This document shows positions 9,777 through 18,310 of a DNA stretch of 63,416 nt, piece after piece. The notes under the pieces are model-generated. The model was not told the DNA's origin. It saw nothing but the letters and a program-made list of their open reading frames with translations, and made no database searches. The stretch's first letter is position 1, and each line of letters opens with the position of its first letter. The stretch comes from SUP05 sp964577715 (GTDB lineage Bacteria > Pseudomonadota > Gammaproteobacteria > PS1 > Pseudothioglobaceae), in contig CAZOAA010000006.1 in NCBI GenBank assembly GCA_964577715.1, positions 1-63,416 on the forward strand, written 5' to 3'. A program made the translations under genes and the position numbers.

Positions 9777-10724
9777 TTAGTTAACTAAATGACCTTGAGC
9801 TTGTAAATCAGCATGATAAGAGGATCGTACCATTGGGCCACTGGCCACTTGAGAAAACCCCAAATCTGTTGCAATAGACTTGTATTCATTAAATTGCTCA
9901 GGAGTAATGTATTCCTCTACAGCCAAATGGTGTTTGCTAGGTTGTAAGTATTGGCCAAGTGTTAGCATATCAACATTATGTGCACGCAAATCTGAAAGCA
10001 CATTAATAACCTGTTGTTTGGTTTCACCCACGCCCAGCATTAGGCCAGATTTGGTAATTACTTGAGGGTGTTGCCATTTAAAGTCTTGTAATAAATCAAG
10101 AGAAGATTGATAATCAGCTCCTGGTCGTACTTTAGGATACAAACTAGGCACCGTTTCTAAGTTGTGATTAAATACATCAGGCGCTGATAATTTGAACGCT
10201 TCGAGTGCTTTATCAACTCTACCTCTAAAATCAGGTGTAAGTATCTCTATTTTGACTTGTGGGGTGGTTTGTCTAATTTGATTAATGCATTGTTTAAAAT
10301 GCTCAGCACCTCCATCTCTTAGATCGTCACGATCTACTGAAGTAATTACCACGTATTTAAGCGCCATTTTTTCAATGGTTTGTGCCAAATGTTGAGGCTC
10401 GGCAATATCAAGCGGTTTGGGTTTTCCATGTGCAACATCGCAAAACGGACATCGGCGTGTACAAATTTGCCCCATAATCATAAAAGTAGCTGTGCCATGA
10501 TTAAAGCATTCACTTAGATTAGGGCACTGCGCCTCTTCACAGACGGTAAATAGTTTTTGATTTCTAAGTGTTTTTTTAAGTTTATCCACTTTACCGCCAG
10601 AAGGGTGTTTAATGCGAATCCAATTTGGTTTTCTTAGTGGAGTGCGCGTAGCATCTGGTTTAATTTTTAAACGCTGTGTTTTTGATTTGCCTTTTAAAGC
10701 TTTAATTTCAATTTCTTGTGACAT
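9777..10724 (-). CDS. lipA: Lipoyl synthase
   Basis: Radical-SAM enzyme that inserts two sulfurs into protein-bound octanoyl groups, completing the lipoyl cofactor of 2-oxoacid dehydrogenases and the glycine cleavage H protein. Both 4Fe-4S clusters are visible: the auxiliary cluster Cys62, Cys67, Cys73 (CEEAQCPNLSEC) and the radical-SAM CX3CX2C at Cys88, Cys92, Cys95 (CTRRCPFC). The C-terminal serine for the auxiliary cluster sits in MVRSSYHAD. Length 315 is normal. Its start overlaps the end of lipB by 17 bases, so the two are translationally coupled. Confidence 0.97.
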   Translation of the reverse strand: MSQEIEIKALKGKSKTQRLKIKPDATRTPLRKPNWIRIKHPSGGKVDKLKKTLRNQKLFTVCEEAQCPNLSECFNHGTATFMIMGQICTRRCPFCDVAHGKPKPLDIAEPQHLAQTIEKMALKYVVITSVDRDDLRDGGAEHFKQCINQIRQTTPQVKIEILTPDFRGRVDKALEAFKLSAPDVFNHNLETVPSLYPKVRPGADYQSSLDLLQDFKWQHPQVITKSGLMLGVGETKQQVINVLSDLRAHNVDMLTLGQYLQPSKHHLAVEEYITPEQFNEYKSIATDLGFSQVASGPMVRSSYHADLQAQGHLVN

Positions 10725-11313
10725 GCTTAATCAGGATTTGAGTCAGTTCGTTAGCAATTGTTTTAAAACTCACATTATCCGTTAAATCACTTAGTTGTGT
10801 TACTTTCAATCCTTCATATCCACAAGGGTTTATTTGTGTAAAAGGAGACAGATCCATATTTATATTTAAACTTAACCCATGATAAGTGCCACCATTTTTA
10901 ACTTTTAGTCCAAGAGCAGCAATTTTAGCATCATCAACGTACACACCAGGTGCACCTGATTTTAAGTGTGATTGAATATTGTATTTTGACAATAATTCCA
11001 TGATTGAATTTTCAATAATAGACACCATTTTTTTTACTCCAATGCCTAATCGTTTAAGGTCGATCAAGCAATAGATAATGAGCTGTCCTGGGCCATGATA
11101 AGTAATTTGTCCGCCACGATCAGTATTAATAATAGGTATATTGCTTTTTTTAAGTAAGTGCTCATTCTTGCTAGAAATACCATGAGTAAAAACACTAGGA
11201 TGCTCAACAACCCATAATTCATCTTCAGTATCTTGAGTGCGCTGAGCATTAAAATGTTTCATCTTTTCCCAAGTCAAAAGGTAGTCTTGTTGGGCTAAAT
11301 TAACAACTTTCAT
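10708..11313 (-). CDS. lipB: Lipoyl(octanoyl) transferase
   Basis: Transfers octanoate from acyl carrier protein to lipoyl domains, the step before LipA. The family motifs are present: TDRGGQITYHGPGQLIIYC, the KIAALGLKVKNGGTYHG segment with the catalytic lysine, and INPCGYEG with the catalytic cysteine. Length 201 is usual for the family. It sits between the DUF493 gene (12-base gap) and lipA (17-base overlap), the conserved gammaproteobacterial order. Confidence 0.96.
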   Translation of the reverse strand: MKVVNLAQQDYLLTWEKMKHFNAQRTQDTEDELWVVEHPSVFTHGISSKNEHLLKKSNIPIINTDRGGQITYHGPGQLIIYCLIDLKRLGIGVKKMVSIIENSIMELLSKYNIQSHLKSGAPGVYVDDAKIAALGLKVKNGGTYHGLSLNINMDLSPFTQINPCGYEGLKVTQLSDLTDNVSFKTIANELTQILIKHVTRN

Positions 11314-11325
11314 TACAGAAGTTTT

Positions 11326-11604
11326 TTAAAGCACATAAGCCACTAGAGGGCAGTCTTGCAAATCTTTGTATATTAAGTCTAATTGGGGCCTACTAGAGGC
11401 AATAATACGGATTGTCATAGAAACATATTTACCTTTAGAACTATGTTTGGTTTTGATCTGATTGGGATGTAATTTATCTGTATGTTTTTCAATAATTGAA
11501 CAAACAGTTATATTGAGTTGCTCATGGTCTTTACCAAAAATCTTTAGCGGATAATCGCAGGGAAAATTAAAAATCTCCTCACTACTTAAATTAGACGTAT
11601 TCAT
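11326..11604 (-). CDS. DUF493 family protein (YbeD-like)
   Basis: A 92-residue protein of the small DUF493 family, recognised by the opening FNFPCDYPLKIFGK, the central KGKYVSMTIRIIASS and the ending LVAYVL. In Escherichia coli ybeD stands just upstream of lipB, the same arrangement seen here. The fold is ACT-like and the biochemical role is not settled; a regulatory link to lipoate supply is only suggested by position. It is the first gene of the leftward operon, reading away from the AAA ATPase gene at 11680. Confidence 0.85.
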   Translation of the reverse strand: MNTSNLSSEEIFNFPCDYPLKIFGKDHEQLNITVCSIIEKHTDKLHPNQIKTKHSSKGKYVSMTIRIIASSRPQLDLIYKDLQDCPLVAYVL

Positions 11605-11618
11605 ATCAGGTAATTTTA

Positions 11619-11638
11619 TATTCTATTACGGTAGAATA
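11619..11638. promoter_or_regulatory. Palindrome in the divergent promoter between DUF493-lipBA and the AAA ATPase gene
   Basis: TATTCTA and TAGAATA form perfect 7-base arms around TTACGG in the 75-base divergent spacer. TAGAAT read in either direction resembles a -10 hexamer, so this may be back-to-back promoters or an operator. No -35 was clear. Confidence 0.4.
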
Positions 11639-11679
11639 GGGTCAGTTTTAATAATTTCAAGTAATCATTAGCTTTAAAT

Positions 11680-12720
11680 ATGCGCCCAGAACAAGTCAGC
11701 AAAATCCTTACCCAAGAGTTTGAATCAGTCATTGATGGTCATCACACACCAGTAATGTTGTGGGGTGCTCCCGGTATTGGCAAGTCTCAAATCATCTCAC
11801 AAGTGGCTACCCAGCATAATGTTTTGATGATCGATATTCGTCTTTCACAAATGGAGCCCAGCGATCTTCGTGGTATCCCTTTTAAAAATGGCGAACAAGT
11901 TGATTGGGCTATTCCTTCTTTATTACCAAATGCTAAGCATCATGGGGATAAAGGAATCTTATTTCTTGATGAGATTACCTCAGCACCACCCACGGTATCA
12001 GCTGCAGCATATCAGCTAATTTTAGATCGTCGTTTAGGTGATTATGTTGTGCCAGACGGTTGGGTTATTTTCGCTGCTGGTAATCGCCAAGGTGATCGTG
12101 GCGTTACTTACTCAATGCCAGCGCCACTGGCCAATCGTTTTTCTCATTATGAACTTGATGTTAATCTCGACGACTGGGTGGCTTGGGCTTATAAAAACAA
12201 CATTGATGAGCGAATTATTGGTTTTCTGCGTTACCGACCTGAACATCTATTTGAGTTTGATCCAGCGCACAATCCTGTGGCTTTCCCATCACCAAGAACT
12301 TGGGAATTTACCCATCGTGCACTTAATAAATTTGATGGCAATCTGACTTTATTTAGAGAAGCGGCCAGCGCTTGTGTGGGTGAGGTAGCTGGTGTTGAAG
12401 TTGCTACTTTTATCGAGCACCTTGAAGACCTGCCAGATCTTGATGCGATTGTAAATGGTGAGGCCGTTCCTATTCCAGAAGCTATTGATCTTCAATATGC
12501 TATCTGCTCAGCACTAGTAGGCAGGGCGATTAGCGTTAAAGACAAAGATAATGCTAAGCAAGTTTGGGGCAATATTCTTAACTTTGCGCGTGACTTTCCA
12601 CAAAAAGAGCTAGGCGTAATGTTGGTTTCAGATATGCAACGTGCAATTGGTGAGCAGATTTTTGAAGTTCCTGAATTTTCTGACTGGGCTGGTCAAATTG
12701 CCAATGTAATGTTTGATTGA
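11680..12720 (+). CDS. MoxR-family AAA+ ATPase
   Basis: Chaperone-like AAA+ ATPase. Walker A is GAPGIGKS at residues 29-36, Walker B is ILFLDEI near 88-94, and sensor/arginine regions follow (FAAGNRQGDRG, APLANRFSHYEL). Length 346. MoxR-type ATPases usually act with a VWA-domain partner to insert metals or mature a target complex, as NorQ does with NorD for nitric oxide reductase. The likely partner here is the HExxH/VWA protein at 14412-15746, three genes downstream, with nnrS and a hemerythrin gene between them. The FNR-type box overlaps its stop codon, so the downstream genes can be expressed separately. Confidence 0.88.
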   Translation: MRPEQVSKILTQEFESVIDGHHTPVMLWGAPGIGKSQIISQVATQHNVLMIDIRLSQMEPSDLRGIPFKNGEQVDWAIPSLLPNAKHHGDKGILFLDEITSAPPTVSAAAYQLILDRRLGDYVVPDGWVIFAAGNRQGDRGVTYSMPAPLANRFSHYELDVNLDDWVAWAYKNNIDERIIGFLRYRPEHLFEFDPAHNPVAFPSPRTWEFTHRALNKFDGNLTLFREAASACVGEVAGVEVATFIEHLEDLPDLDAIVNGEAVPIPEAIDLQYAICSALVGRAISVKDKDNAKQVWGNILNFARDFPQKELGVMLVSDMQRAIGEQIFEVPEFSDWAGQIANVMFD

Positions 12721-12730
12721 TTTATATCAA
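12717..12730 (+). promoter_or_regulatory. FNR/DNR-type binding site upstream of nnrS
   Basis: TTGATTTATATCAA is a perfect match to the CRP/FNR-family consensus TTGAT-N4-ATCAA. It overlaps the stop codon of the AAA ATPase gene and is centred about 67 bases before the nnrS start. Known sites of this kind bind FNR/ANR (oxygen) or DNR/NNR (nitric oxide) regulators; which one acts here cannot be told. A further inverted repeat, ATCAAG-N7-CTTGAT, spans 12726-12744 and shares its right half-site. Confidence 0.75.
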
Positions 12731-12790
12731 GGTTTTATCTTGATTTGAGGGAAAAATAACACATCATAATAATCAAATAAATTTTAACTG

Positions 12791-13972
12791 ATGATTAACC
12801 TCAACCAAAATAATCAATACTCAACCATTCCTTTTCTACGTTTAGGGTTTAGGCCTTTTTTCTTTGCCACAGGGGTAATTGGCGTATTATCGATGCTAAT
12901 GTGGATGCTGTTTTATCCATCAATTATGTCGGTCAATAATATTAATCCAATTGATTGGCACGCCCATGAAATGATTTTTGCGTATTCTTCAGCAGTTACC
13001 GTTGGTTTTTTGCTAACTGCTAGTCGGAACTGGACAGGCGTGCAAACCTTATATGACAAGTCGTTATTATTGTTGTTGCTACTATGGACAGCAGGACGAT
13101 TTCTACCTTTTATCGCCAATGAGCACCTTGTTTATCAGGCGATTATTGATACAAGTTTTTTACTTGTCGCAACCATTGCCATTGCCTATCCGATTGTTAA
13201 AGGCAAAAATTGGGCCAACATCAGTGTGGTGGCTAAAGTACTTCTACTGGCAGTTGCTCATATCTTATTTTATTTGGGCCTATTAGGCATACTTAATCAA
13301 GGTATGTATTTAGGTATATATTTGGGGTTTTATCTGATTATCAGTTTGCTATTTATGATGTCTAGAAGGTTGCTACCTTTTTTTATTGAAAAGGGTCTTG
13401 GATTAAAAACTGAGTTAAAAAATTATAAATTCCTAGATTTATCCAGTTTATTTTTGTTTTTAGCATTCATGGTAATTGAAATTTTCTTTGCTAGTGCATT
13501 AAGTACAATTATTGCAGGTATTTTGTTTGTTATTCATGCTGTGCGTATGTATAACTGGTATCACCCAAATATCTGGCAAAAATCACTCCTATGGAGTATT
13601 TATTTGGCGTATGGGTTTTTAACATTAGGTTTTGCTATTAATGTGATTACTTACTTTGCACCTATGGGCCCTAACCTTGATATTCACACCTTTGCTTTTG
13701 GTATTGCATTAATGGCACTTAGCATGATGGCACGTGTTACTCTGGGGCACACAGGGCGTAATGTATTTGACCCACCTAAGCAATTAAACTTTATGTTTAT
13801 CTTGCTCAGTCTCTCTTTTGTTTTTCGTGTGCTAATGGTTGTATTTAGTATTGAGCATTATGTTGAGTGGATATTTATCTCACAAGTATTATGGGTTGGT
13901 TCTTTTGTGTTTTTCTTAATGATTTATGCACCCATGTTTTTTAAAGAAAGAGTTGACGGGCAGTTTGGCTGA
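12791..13972 (+). CDS. nnrS: NnrS family protein (haem- and copper-containing membrane protein)
   Basis: Polytopic inner-membrane protein of 393 residues with about twelve hydrophobic helices. The family's conserved WHAHEMIFAYSSAVTVGFLLTA-type segment lies near residues 56-77 and includes histidines expected to bind haem; a later conserved LGHTGR is near 320. NnrS is associated with denitrification and protects against nitric-oxide stress by limiting dinitrosyl-iron complex formation. It follows a perfect FNR/DNR-type box and overlaps the hemerythrin gene by one base at the stop/start (TGATG). Confidence 0.9.
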   Translation: MINLNQNNQYSTIPFLRLGFRPFFFATGVIGVLSMLMWMLFYPSIMSVNNINPIDWHAHEMIFAYSSAVTVGFLLTASRNWTGVQTLYDKSLLLLLLLWTAGRFLPFIANEHLVYQAIIDTSFLLVATIAIAYPIVKGKNWANISVVAKVLLLAVAHILFYLGLLGILNQGMYLGIYLGFYLIISLLFMMSRRLLPFFIEKGLGLKTELKNYKFLDLSSLFLFLAFMVIEIFFASALSTIIAGILFVIHAVRMYNWYHPNIWQKSLLWSIYLAYGFLTLGFAINVITYFAPMGPNLDIHTFAFGIALMALSMMARVTLGHTGRNVFDPPKQLNFMFILLSLSFVFRVLMVVFSIEHYVEWIFISQVLWVGSFVFFLMIYAPMFFKERVDGQFG

Positions 13973-14415
13973 TGAAAATATCTCCAGAATTATTAATTCT
14001 TACTAGAGAGCATCATATTTCTCTATCGTTAGGTAATAAGGCAGTTAATACTGCTAAGTCCAAGAATAATGCTGATATTGAAGATTTGTGCCTACAAATA
14101 TCAAAAACTTTTAGAGAGTCTTTTCACATGCATTTTGAAACTGAAGAATCAACAATCTTTGCACCACTCAAAGGCAAATCTAGTGAAATAGATGCATTAT
14201 GTGAAAGACTCATCAAAGAACATCAACAGCTTTACCAATTAGCTGAGGGTTTAGTTGAGCATCCTCATCATCTAGCCGAGTTTGGTGAGTTGTTAAAAAC
14301 CCATAGTCGAATAGAAGATAGGGAATTATTTCCCCATATAGACTTACTGAGTACAAGCGAACGACAAGCGGTTTTAAAAGCTAGTGAAAAGCATCTACCG
14401 GTTGCCAAAATATGA
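13972..14415 (+). CDS. Hemerythrin-like HHE domain protein
   Basis: A 147-residue soluble four-helix protein of the hemerythrin HHE family, expected to bind a di-iron centre. Ligand-type residues are spaced as in the family: TREHHISL near the N-terminus, HMHFETEEST in the middle, IKEHQQLYQL, and HSRIEDRELFPHI near the end. Bacterial HHE proteins of this sort serve in oxygen or nitric-oxide sensing and in iron-centre repair. It is coupled to nnrS upstream and to the VWA gene downstream (4-base overlap ATGA), so a role in nitric-oxide or iron handling is the natural inference. Confidence 0.85.
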   Translation: MKISPELLILTREHHISLSLGNKAVNTAKSKNNADIEDLCLQISKTFRESFHMHFETEESTIFAPLKGKSSEIDALCERLIKEHQQLYQLAEGLVEHPHHLAEFGELLKTHSRIEDRELFPHIDLLSTSERQAVLKASEKHLPVAKI

Positions 14416-15746
14416 GCGATTCAGATCATCCTTTTTGGTCCAATGAAAAAAAATCATACACTCAAAAGGTTGAGGTCATTGCTGAGGATATTGTACAAGA
14501 TGCTATACAAGATGTCGATCTTGAGCTCATAGAGGGCAAACTAACAAAAGCACGTACTCAGCTTATGCTTGATCAACCTTTTTTAGGCAATCTCGTCTTA
14601 CGCCTACCTTTAGTTGCAGCAGATTCTTGGTGCAAAACCAGTGCCACTGATGCTAAAAAATTCTACTATAATCCTGGGTTCATTGATTCTCTAAATAATC
14701 ATCAAATTAAATTTGTACTTATCCATGAGGCTCTACACTGTGCACTTACACACTTTGCACGCCGTGGTAATCGCACTAAACATATTTGGGATTTAGCCTG
14801 TGATTTTGCCATCAACCCACTCTTGGTTAAGGAGGGCTTTCACCCACCAGTTGATGTGCCAATTTTTCGCCAATATGAAGGCATGATTGCTGAAGAGATC
14901 TATCCGATGATTGATGATAATATCGATCAAGAGCCGATGGATCAACACCTGTATGACGATAAGGCTAATGACGAATCTAAAGAGTCTGATGGTGGTATGC
15001 GTAAAGATAACTTGCAAAAAGACAAAGAACAACAATCCGCTTCAGATACTCAATCAAATAACAATCAAGGTAGTGCCTCTCAACTTGCACAGCAACCACC
15101 TCCTTTAAAAGGTGATGAGGTTGATAAACTCGCTACCCAGTGGCAAAAAAACTTAGCCTCTAGTGCGCAGTTAGCACAGCAGGCTGGTAAGCTTGATGGC
15201 GAGTTTGCAAAGCTAATTGATTTCTTTTTGCAGCCTCAAGTATCTTGGCAGTCACTCTTAGCGCAATATATGTCAACTTTCGCTCGGGATGATTTTTCTT
15301 ATTCACGCCCATCACGCAGAGCGGGTGAAGCGATTATGCCATCACTTAGATCGCACCAGCTTGATATCACCATAGCTATCGACACTTCTGGCTCTATTTC
15401 TCAAAATGAAGTCGATGAGTTTATCTCAGAAGTAGATGCAATCAAAGCCAATATTCGCGCCGGTATTACATTACTGGCTTGTGATGATAAATTATCTGAG
15501 CACTCACCGTGGCGTTATGAGGCCTGGGAAGAATTACAATTTCCGGCTTCACTCGGTGGTGGCAAAGGCACTAACTTTAACCCAGTATTTGACTATATCA
15601 CCAAGCAAGATACACCATCAGATGTGCTTATTTACTTTACCGATGCCAAAGGCAAGTTCCCCGAGTTTGAGCCTGATTATCCAGTTTTGTGGCTTGTTAA
15701 AGGCAAAGAGCGTGTACCATGGGGCTCTCGTATCCAACTAAATTAA
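14412..15746 (+). CDS. VWA-like protein with metallopeptidase-type N-terminal domain (DUF2201 type)
   Basis: A 444-residue two-domain protein. The N-terminal domain carries an HExxH zinc-peptidase motif (HEALH, about residues 105-109, in FVLIHEALHCALTHF), then a low-complexity, acidic and glutamine-rich linker (about 170-240). The C-terminal part is a VWA-like domain with a MIDAS-type DTSGS near residue 323. This architecture is regularly encoded with a MoxR-type ATPase, here the gene at 11680. By analogy with NorQ-NorD it may be a maturation chaperone; that it is an active protease is not established. It overlaps the hemerythrin gene by 4 bases. Confidence 0.85.
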   Translation: MSDSDHPFWSNEKKSYTQKVEVIAEDIVQDAIQDVDLELIEGKLTKARTQLMLDQPFLGNLVLRLPLVAADSWCKTSATDAKKFYYNPGFIDSLNNHQIKFVLIHEALHCALTHFARRGNRTKHIWDLACDFAINPLLVKEGFHPPVDVPIFRQYEGMIAEEIYPMIDDNIDQEPMDQHLYDDKANDESKESDGGMRKDNLQKDKEQQSASDTQSNNNQGSASQLAQQPPPLKGDEVDKLATQWQKNLASSAQLAQQAGKLDGEFAKLIDFFLQPQVSWQSLLAQYMSTFARDDFSYSRPSRRAGEAIMPSLRSHQLDITIAIDTSGSISQNEVDEFISEVDAIKANIRAGITLLACDDKLSEHSPWRYEAWEELQFPASLGGGKGTNFNPVFDYITKQDTPSDVLIYFTDAKGKFPEFEPDYPVLWLVKGKERVPWGSRIQLN

Positions 15747-15749
15747 ATC

Positions 15750-16064
15750 ATGAGAGATTTTTCCGCCATTGAACTTGACGAATACCTAGAAGACAATCAA
15801 CCATTGTTACTGGATGTGCGCGAGCAGTGGGAGTGGAACAAATGTCATTTTCAAGACTCAACACTATTACCGATGGGGCAAATCATGACTAATATTGATA
15901 AGTTAGACAAATCCCAAGAAACCGTCATTATTTGTCACCATGGCATTCGGTCGATGCAAGTCGCACGTTATTTTGAGTCAATCGGTTTTGAGAATATTAT
16001 CAATCTTCGTGGTGGTATTGACGCTTGGGCCAAGCAAGTAGACAGCTCGATGGAGTTATACTAA
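15750..16064 (+). CDS. Rhodanese-like sulfurtransferase domain protein
   Basis: A single rhodanese domain of 104 residues. The active-site loop CHHGIRS (cysteine near residue 71) matches the persulfide-forming CxxGxRS pattern, and LLLDVREQWEWN is the usual N-terminal motif. It likely moves sulfane sulfur in the cytoplasm, as there is no signal peptide. It begins 3 bases after the VWA gene and ends in a 4-base overlap with convergent pxpC. Confidence 0.92.
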   Translation: MRDFSAIELDEYLEDNQPLLLDVREQWEWNKCHFQDSTLLPMGQIMTNIDKLDKSQETVIICHHGIRSMQVARYFESIGFENIINLRGGIDAWAKQVDSSMELY

Positions 16065-16969
16065 AAACTGATCTCAAAGAATTCGTTAAATTTCCTTCGC
16101 TCTTTCTGTGCTTGATGAATATCCATCAGCTCAAACCTCAGCTTGGTGTTGGGTTGTTGCTGTGCAAGCTTAGCCAAATCCAATGAAAACACCGTGCCAA
16201 TCTTCGGATACCCGCCAATGCTTGGCGTGTCTTTTAATAGGATAATTGGCAAGCCATCGGTGGCGATTTCTACACTGCCATAACTAATCCCCTCTGAGAT
16301 CATTCGCTCTTTCTTAATCGCAATTGGCGCGCCACTCAAACGACACCCAGTTCGATCATTAGCGTTAGTAATCGTATAGTTTTGATTAAAAAACAAATCT
16401 CGCTGATTGGTGCTAAACTCACTAAATTGATAAGTTGGCAATAGCCTTAAGCTTATGTCTTGATTGTAGTTAGGGATATATTTTGGTGGAATAAAACGAT
16501 AAGTCGCCTCATTAAATTCCCCACAAGGTAGCTCATCACCTGGCATTAATTTAGCACCAATATGCTCACGCAAATTCACCGACCTTGAGTCAAACAACAT
16601 TGGTGTATCAAACCCACCTTTAACAGCCAAATACGCACGCACACCACTTTTAGCTATGTCCCAACTAAGAATATCACCTTTATGAATTTGTAATCCGTGC
16701 CACAGTTGTGCTGATTGATCGTTGATTTTAAAACCTAAATCCGCCCCTGTTACTGCCACAAAAGTGTCAATTAATGCTTCAAGCACCAACCCGCCAAAAG
16801 TAATCTCAACCACAGCATCATTAAAATGATTATTTAACAAATGATTACCCCAAGCATAAGCATGCTCATCCATCACCCCTGATTGGCTCATACCATGCTC
16901 GCCGTGACTTAGGCGCCCATAATCTTGCACAGTGGACAAAAAGCTAGATTTAACAACCTTAAAACTCAT
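16061..16969 (-). CDS. pxpC: 5-oxoprolinase subunit C (biotin-dependent carboxyltransferase family)
   Basis: Subunit C of the ATP-dependent PxpABC 5-oxoprolinase, which opens 5-oxoproline (pyroglutamate), a damage product of glutamine and glutamate, to glutamate. Marks of the family: TVQDYGRLSHGEHGMSQSG at residues 12-30, AVTGADLGF, and SYGSVEIATDGLPIILLKD near 225-245. Length 302 is normal. It overlaps pxpB by 4 bases in the order A-B-C on the minus strand. Confidence 0.93.
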   Translation of the reverse strand: MSFKVVKSSFLSTVQDYGRLSHGEHGMSQSGVMDEHAYAWGNHLLNNHFNDAVVEITFGGLVLEALIDTFVAVTGADLGFKINDQSAQLWHGLQIHKGDILSWDIAKSGVRAYLAVKGGFDTPMLFDSRSVNLREHIGAKLMPGDELPCGEFNEATYRFIPPKYIPNYNQDISLRLLPTYQFSEFSTNQRDLFFNQNYTITNANDRTGCRLSGAPIAIKKERMISEGISYGSVEIATDGLPIILLKDTPSIGGYPKIGTVFSLDLAKLAQQQPNTKLRFELMDIHQAQKERRKFNEFFEISF

Positions 16970-17649
16970 AATTGTCCACCGTTTTTTAGGTATTCGTCTT
17001 TTGTAATGGCGTAAAAATTCACCTTATCACCCACATGGAATTTATCAATATTTTCAGGATTATCGAGCGACAAATCTAACAGCGTTCGCCCAACAATATT
17101 CCACCCGCCAGATGAGTCAGTAGGGTAGATGGCGCTCTGACTATCAGCAATACCAACACTACCTTTAGGAATCTTAATTCTTGGTGTGGCTAGGCGAGGT
17201 GCTTGTATCTTTTTATCTACCTCGCCTAAGTAAGCAAAAACTGGGCTAAAACCAATCGCGTAAACCAAGTATTCTTTTGAGGTGTGAATCTCAATAAAAT
17301 CTTCTAAATTCAGATTTTTCTCAGCTAATAATCGCTCCAGATCCAAGCCAACTTCCACACCGTAATACACGGGAATGTGTATTGTTTGAGGCTCTATAGT
17401 AGTGGCATTATTATCTTGTTGGTTTAAAAGACTCTCTACCTTATCAAAAAACGCCTGAAAACCAATTTTATTCAAATCGTAACTAACGTGCAGTGAAGTG
17501 TAAGAAGGGATAACATCAATAATAACGTCATTTAGCGTATTTTTTAACTGATTTGCAAAATTTCCGATTTTTTTAGGTAGCGAATCATCGATCTTATCGC
17601 CAAAATAAATCAGTATTGCATTTTCACCCGCTGAAACAATATTATGCAT
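16966..17649 (-). CDS. pxpB: 5-oxoprolinase subunit B
   Basis: Subunit B (KipI-like, carboxyltransferase/allophanate hydrolase subunit 1 family), 227 residues. The motif IHTSKEYLVYAIGFSPVFAYLG, with the conserved GF-P-F-YLG pattern, and GSVGIADSQSAIYP-SSGGWNIVGRT-type sequence are clear. It acts with PxpA and PxpC. It overlaps pxpA by 8 bases at its start and pxpC by 4 bases at its end, giving coupled translation. Confidence 0.93.
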   Translation of the reverse strand: MHNIVSAGENAILIYFGDKIDDSLPKKIGNFANQLKNTLNDVIIDVIPSYTSLHVSYDLNKIGFQAFFDKVESLLNQQDNNATTIEPQTIHIPVYYGVEVGLDLERLLAEKNLNLEDFIEIHTSKEYLVYAIGFSPVFAYLGEVDKKIQAPRLATPRIKIPKGSVGIADSQSAIYPTDSSGGWNIVGRTLLDLSLDNPENIDKFHVGDKVNFYAITKDEYLKNGGQL

Positions 17650-18310
17650 TTTTTAGCCGTATTAGCGCCTCTACAGAGGCTAAATTGTCGCTATGAAAGC
17701 AAATTGTATCGATTTTAAAAGATTTTTCAGCTAAAAACCGCTGATATTGCTCAACAATAGCATCAGTATCAGCTAAAACCGCGCCTTTTTCTCCTCTGGC
17801 AATCATGCACAACCCTTGATAGCCACGATCGGCAAAAACTTCATGTAAAAAATGCACATTTTCATTTTTTCCGAAATTTCTATTACCCGCTTGCACAACT
17901 AATTTTAAAGTTTCATCAATTGCTCTAATTACTTTGCAAATCACTCTCAATACTTCTGGATTTTCCATCATATCGTGATACAAAGCACCATGCGGTTTTA
18001 CATACTCAAGCGTTGCGCTATTATCATGGCAAAGCTTTTGAAAGTTAGAGACTTGCGCATAAATCAACTCATACAATTTTTCATTGCTTAACTTATGACT
18101 AACACGCCCAAAGTTATCCTTATCTGTATAACTAGGGTGTGCGCCAATGGTTGTGCTGTTTTGCTTAGCAAGTTTGATAGTTTTAACCATGCTAGCATCA
18201 TCACCCACATGCCCACCACAAGCAATATTTGCCATATCAATCAGCGGCATTACTTCAGCATCAGGATTGGGCGTTAAGCACTCCCCAAGATCGCAATTTA
18301 TGTAAATCAT
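17642..18310 (-). CDS. pxpA: 5-oxoprolinase subunit A (LamB/YcsF family)
   Basis: Subunit A of the 5-oxoprolinase. NCDLGE at the start, ANIACGGHVGD near 28-38, IGAHPSYTDKDNFGR near 56-70, VKPHGALYHDM near 105-115 and ADRGY near 160 are the metal and substrate motifs of the family. At 222 residues it is somewhat shorter than the usual 245-255, mostly because of trimmed loops; all core motifs remain. It is the first gene of pxpABC, so its promoter should lie in the 435-base spacer to the right. Confidence 0.9.
   Translation of the reverse strand: MIYINCDLGECLTPNPDAEVMPLIDMANIACGGHVGDDASMVKTIKLAKQNSTTIGAHPSYTDKDNFGRVSHKLSNEKLYELIYAQVSNFQKLCHDNSATLEYVKPHGALYHDMMENPEVLRVICKVIRAIDETLKLVVQAGNRNFGKNENVHFLHEVFADRGYQGLCMIARGEKGAVLADTDAIVEQYQRFLAEKSFKIDTICFHSDNLASVEALIRLKNA

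Noticed and set aside
14793..15035. Frames opposite or alternative to the VWA-protein linker
   Set aside because: They follow from the low-complexity linker codons and show no independent support.
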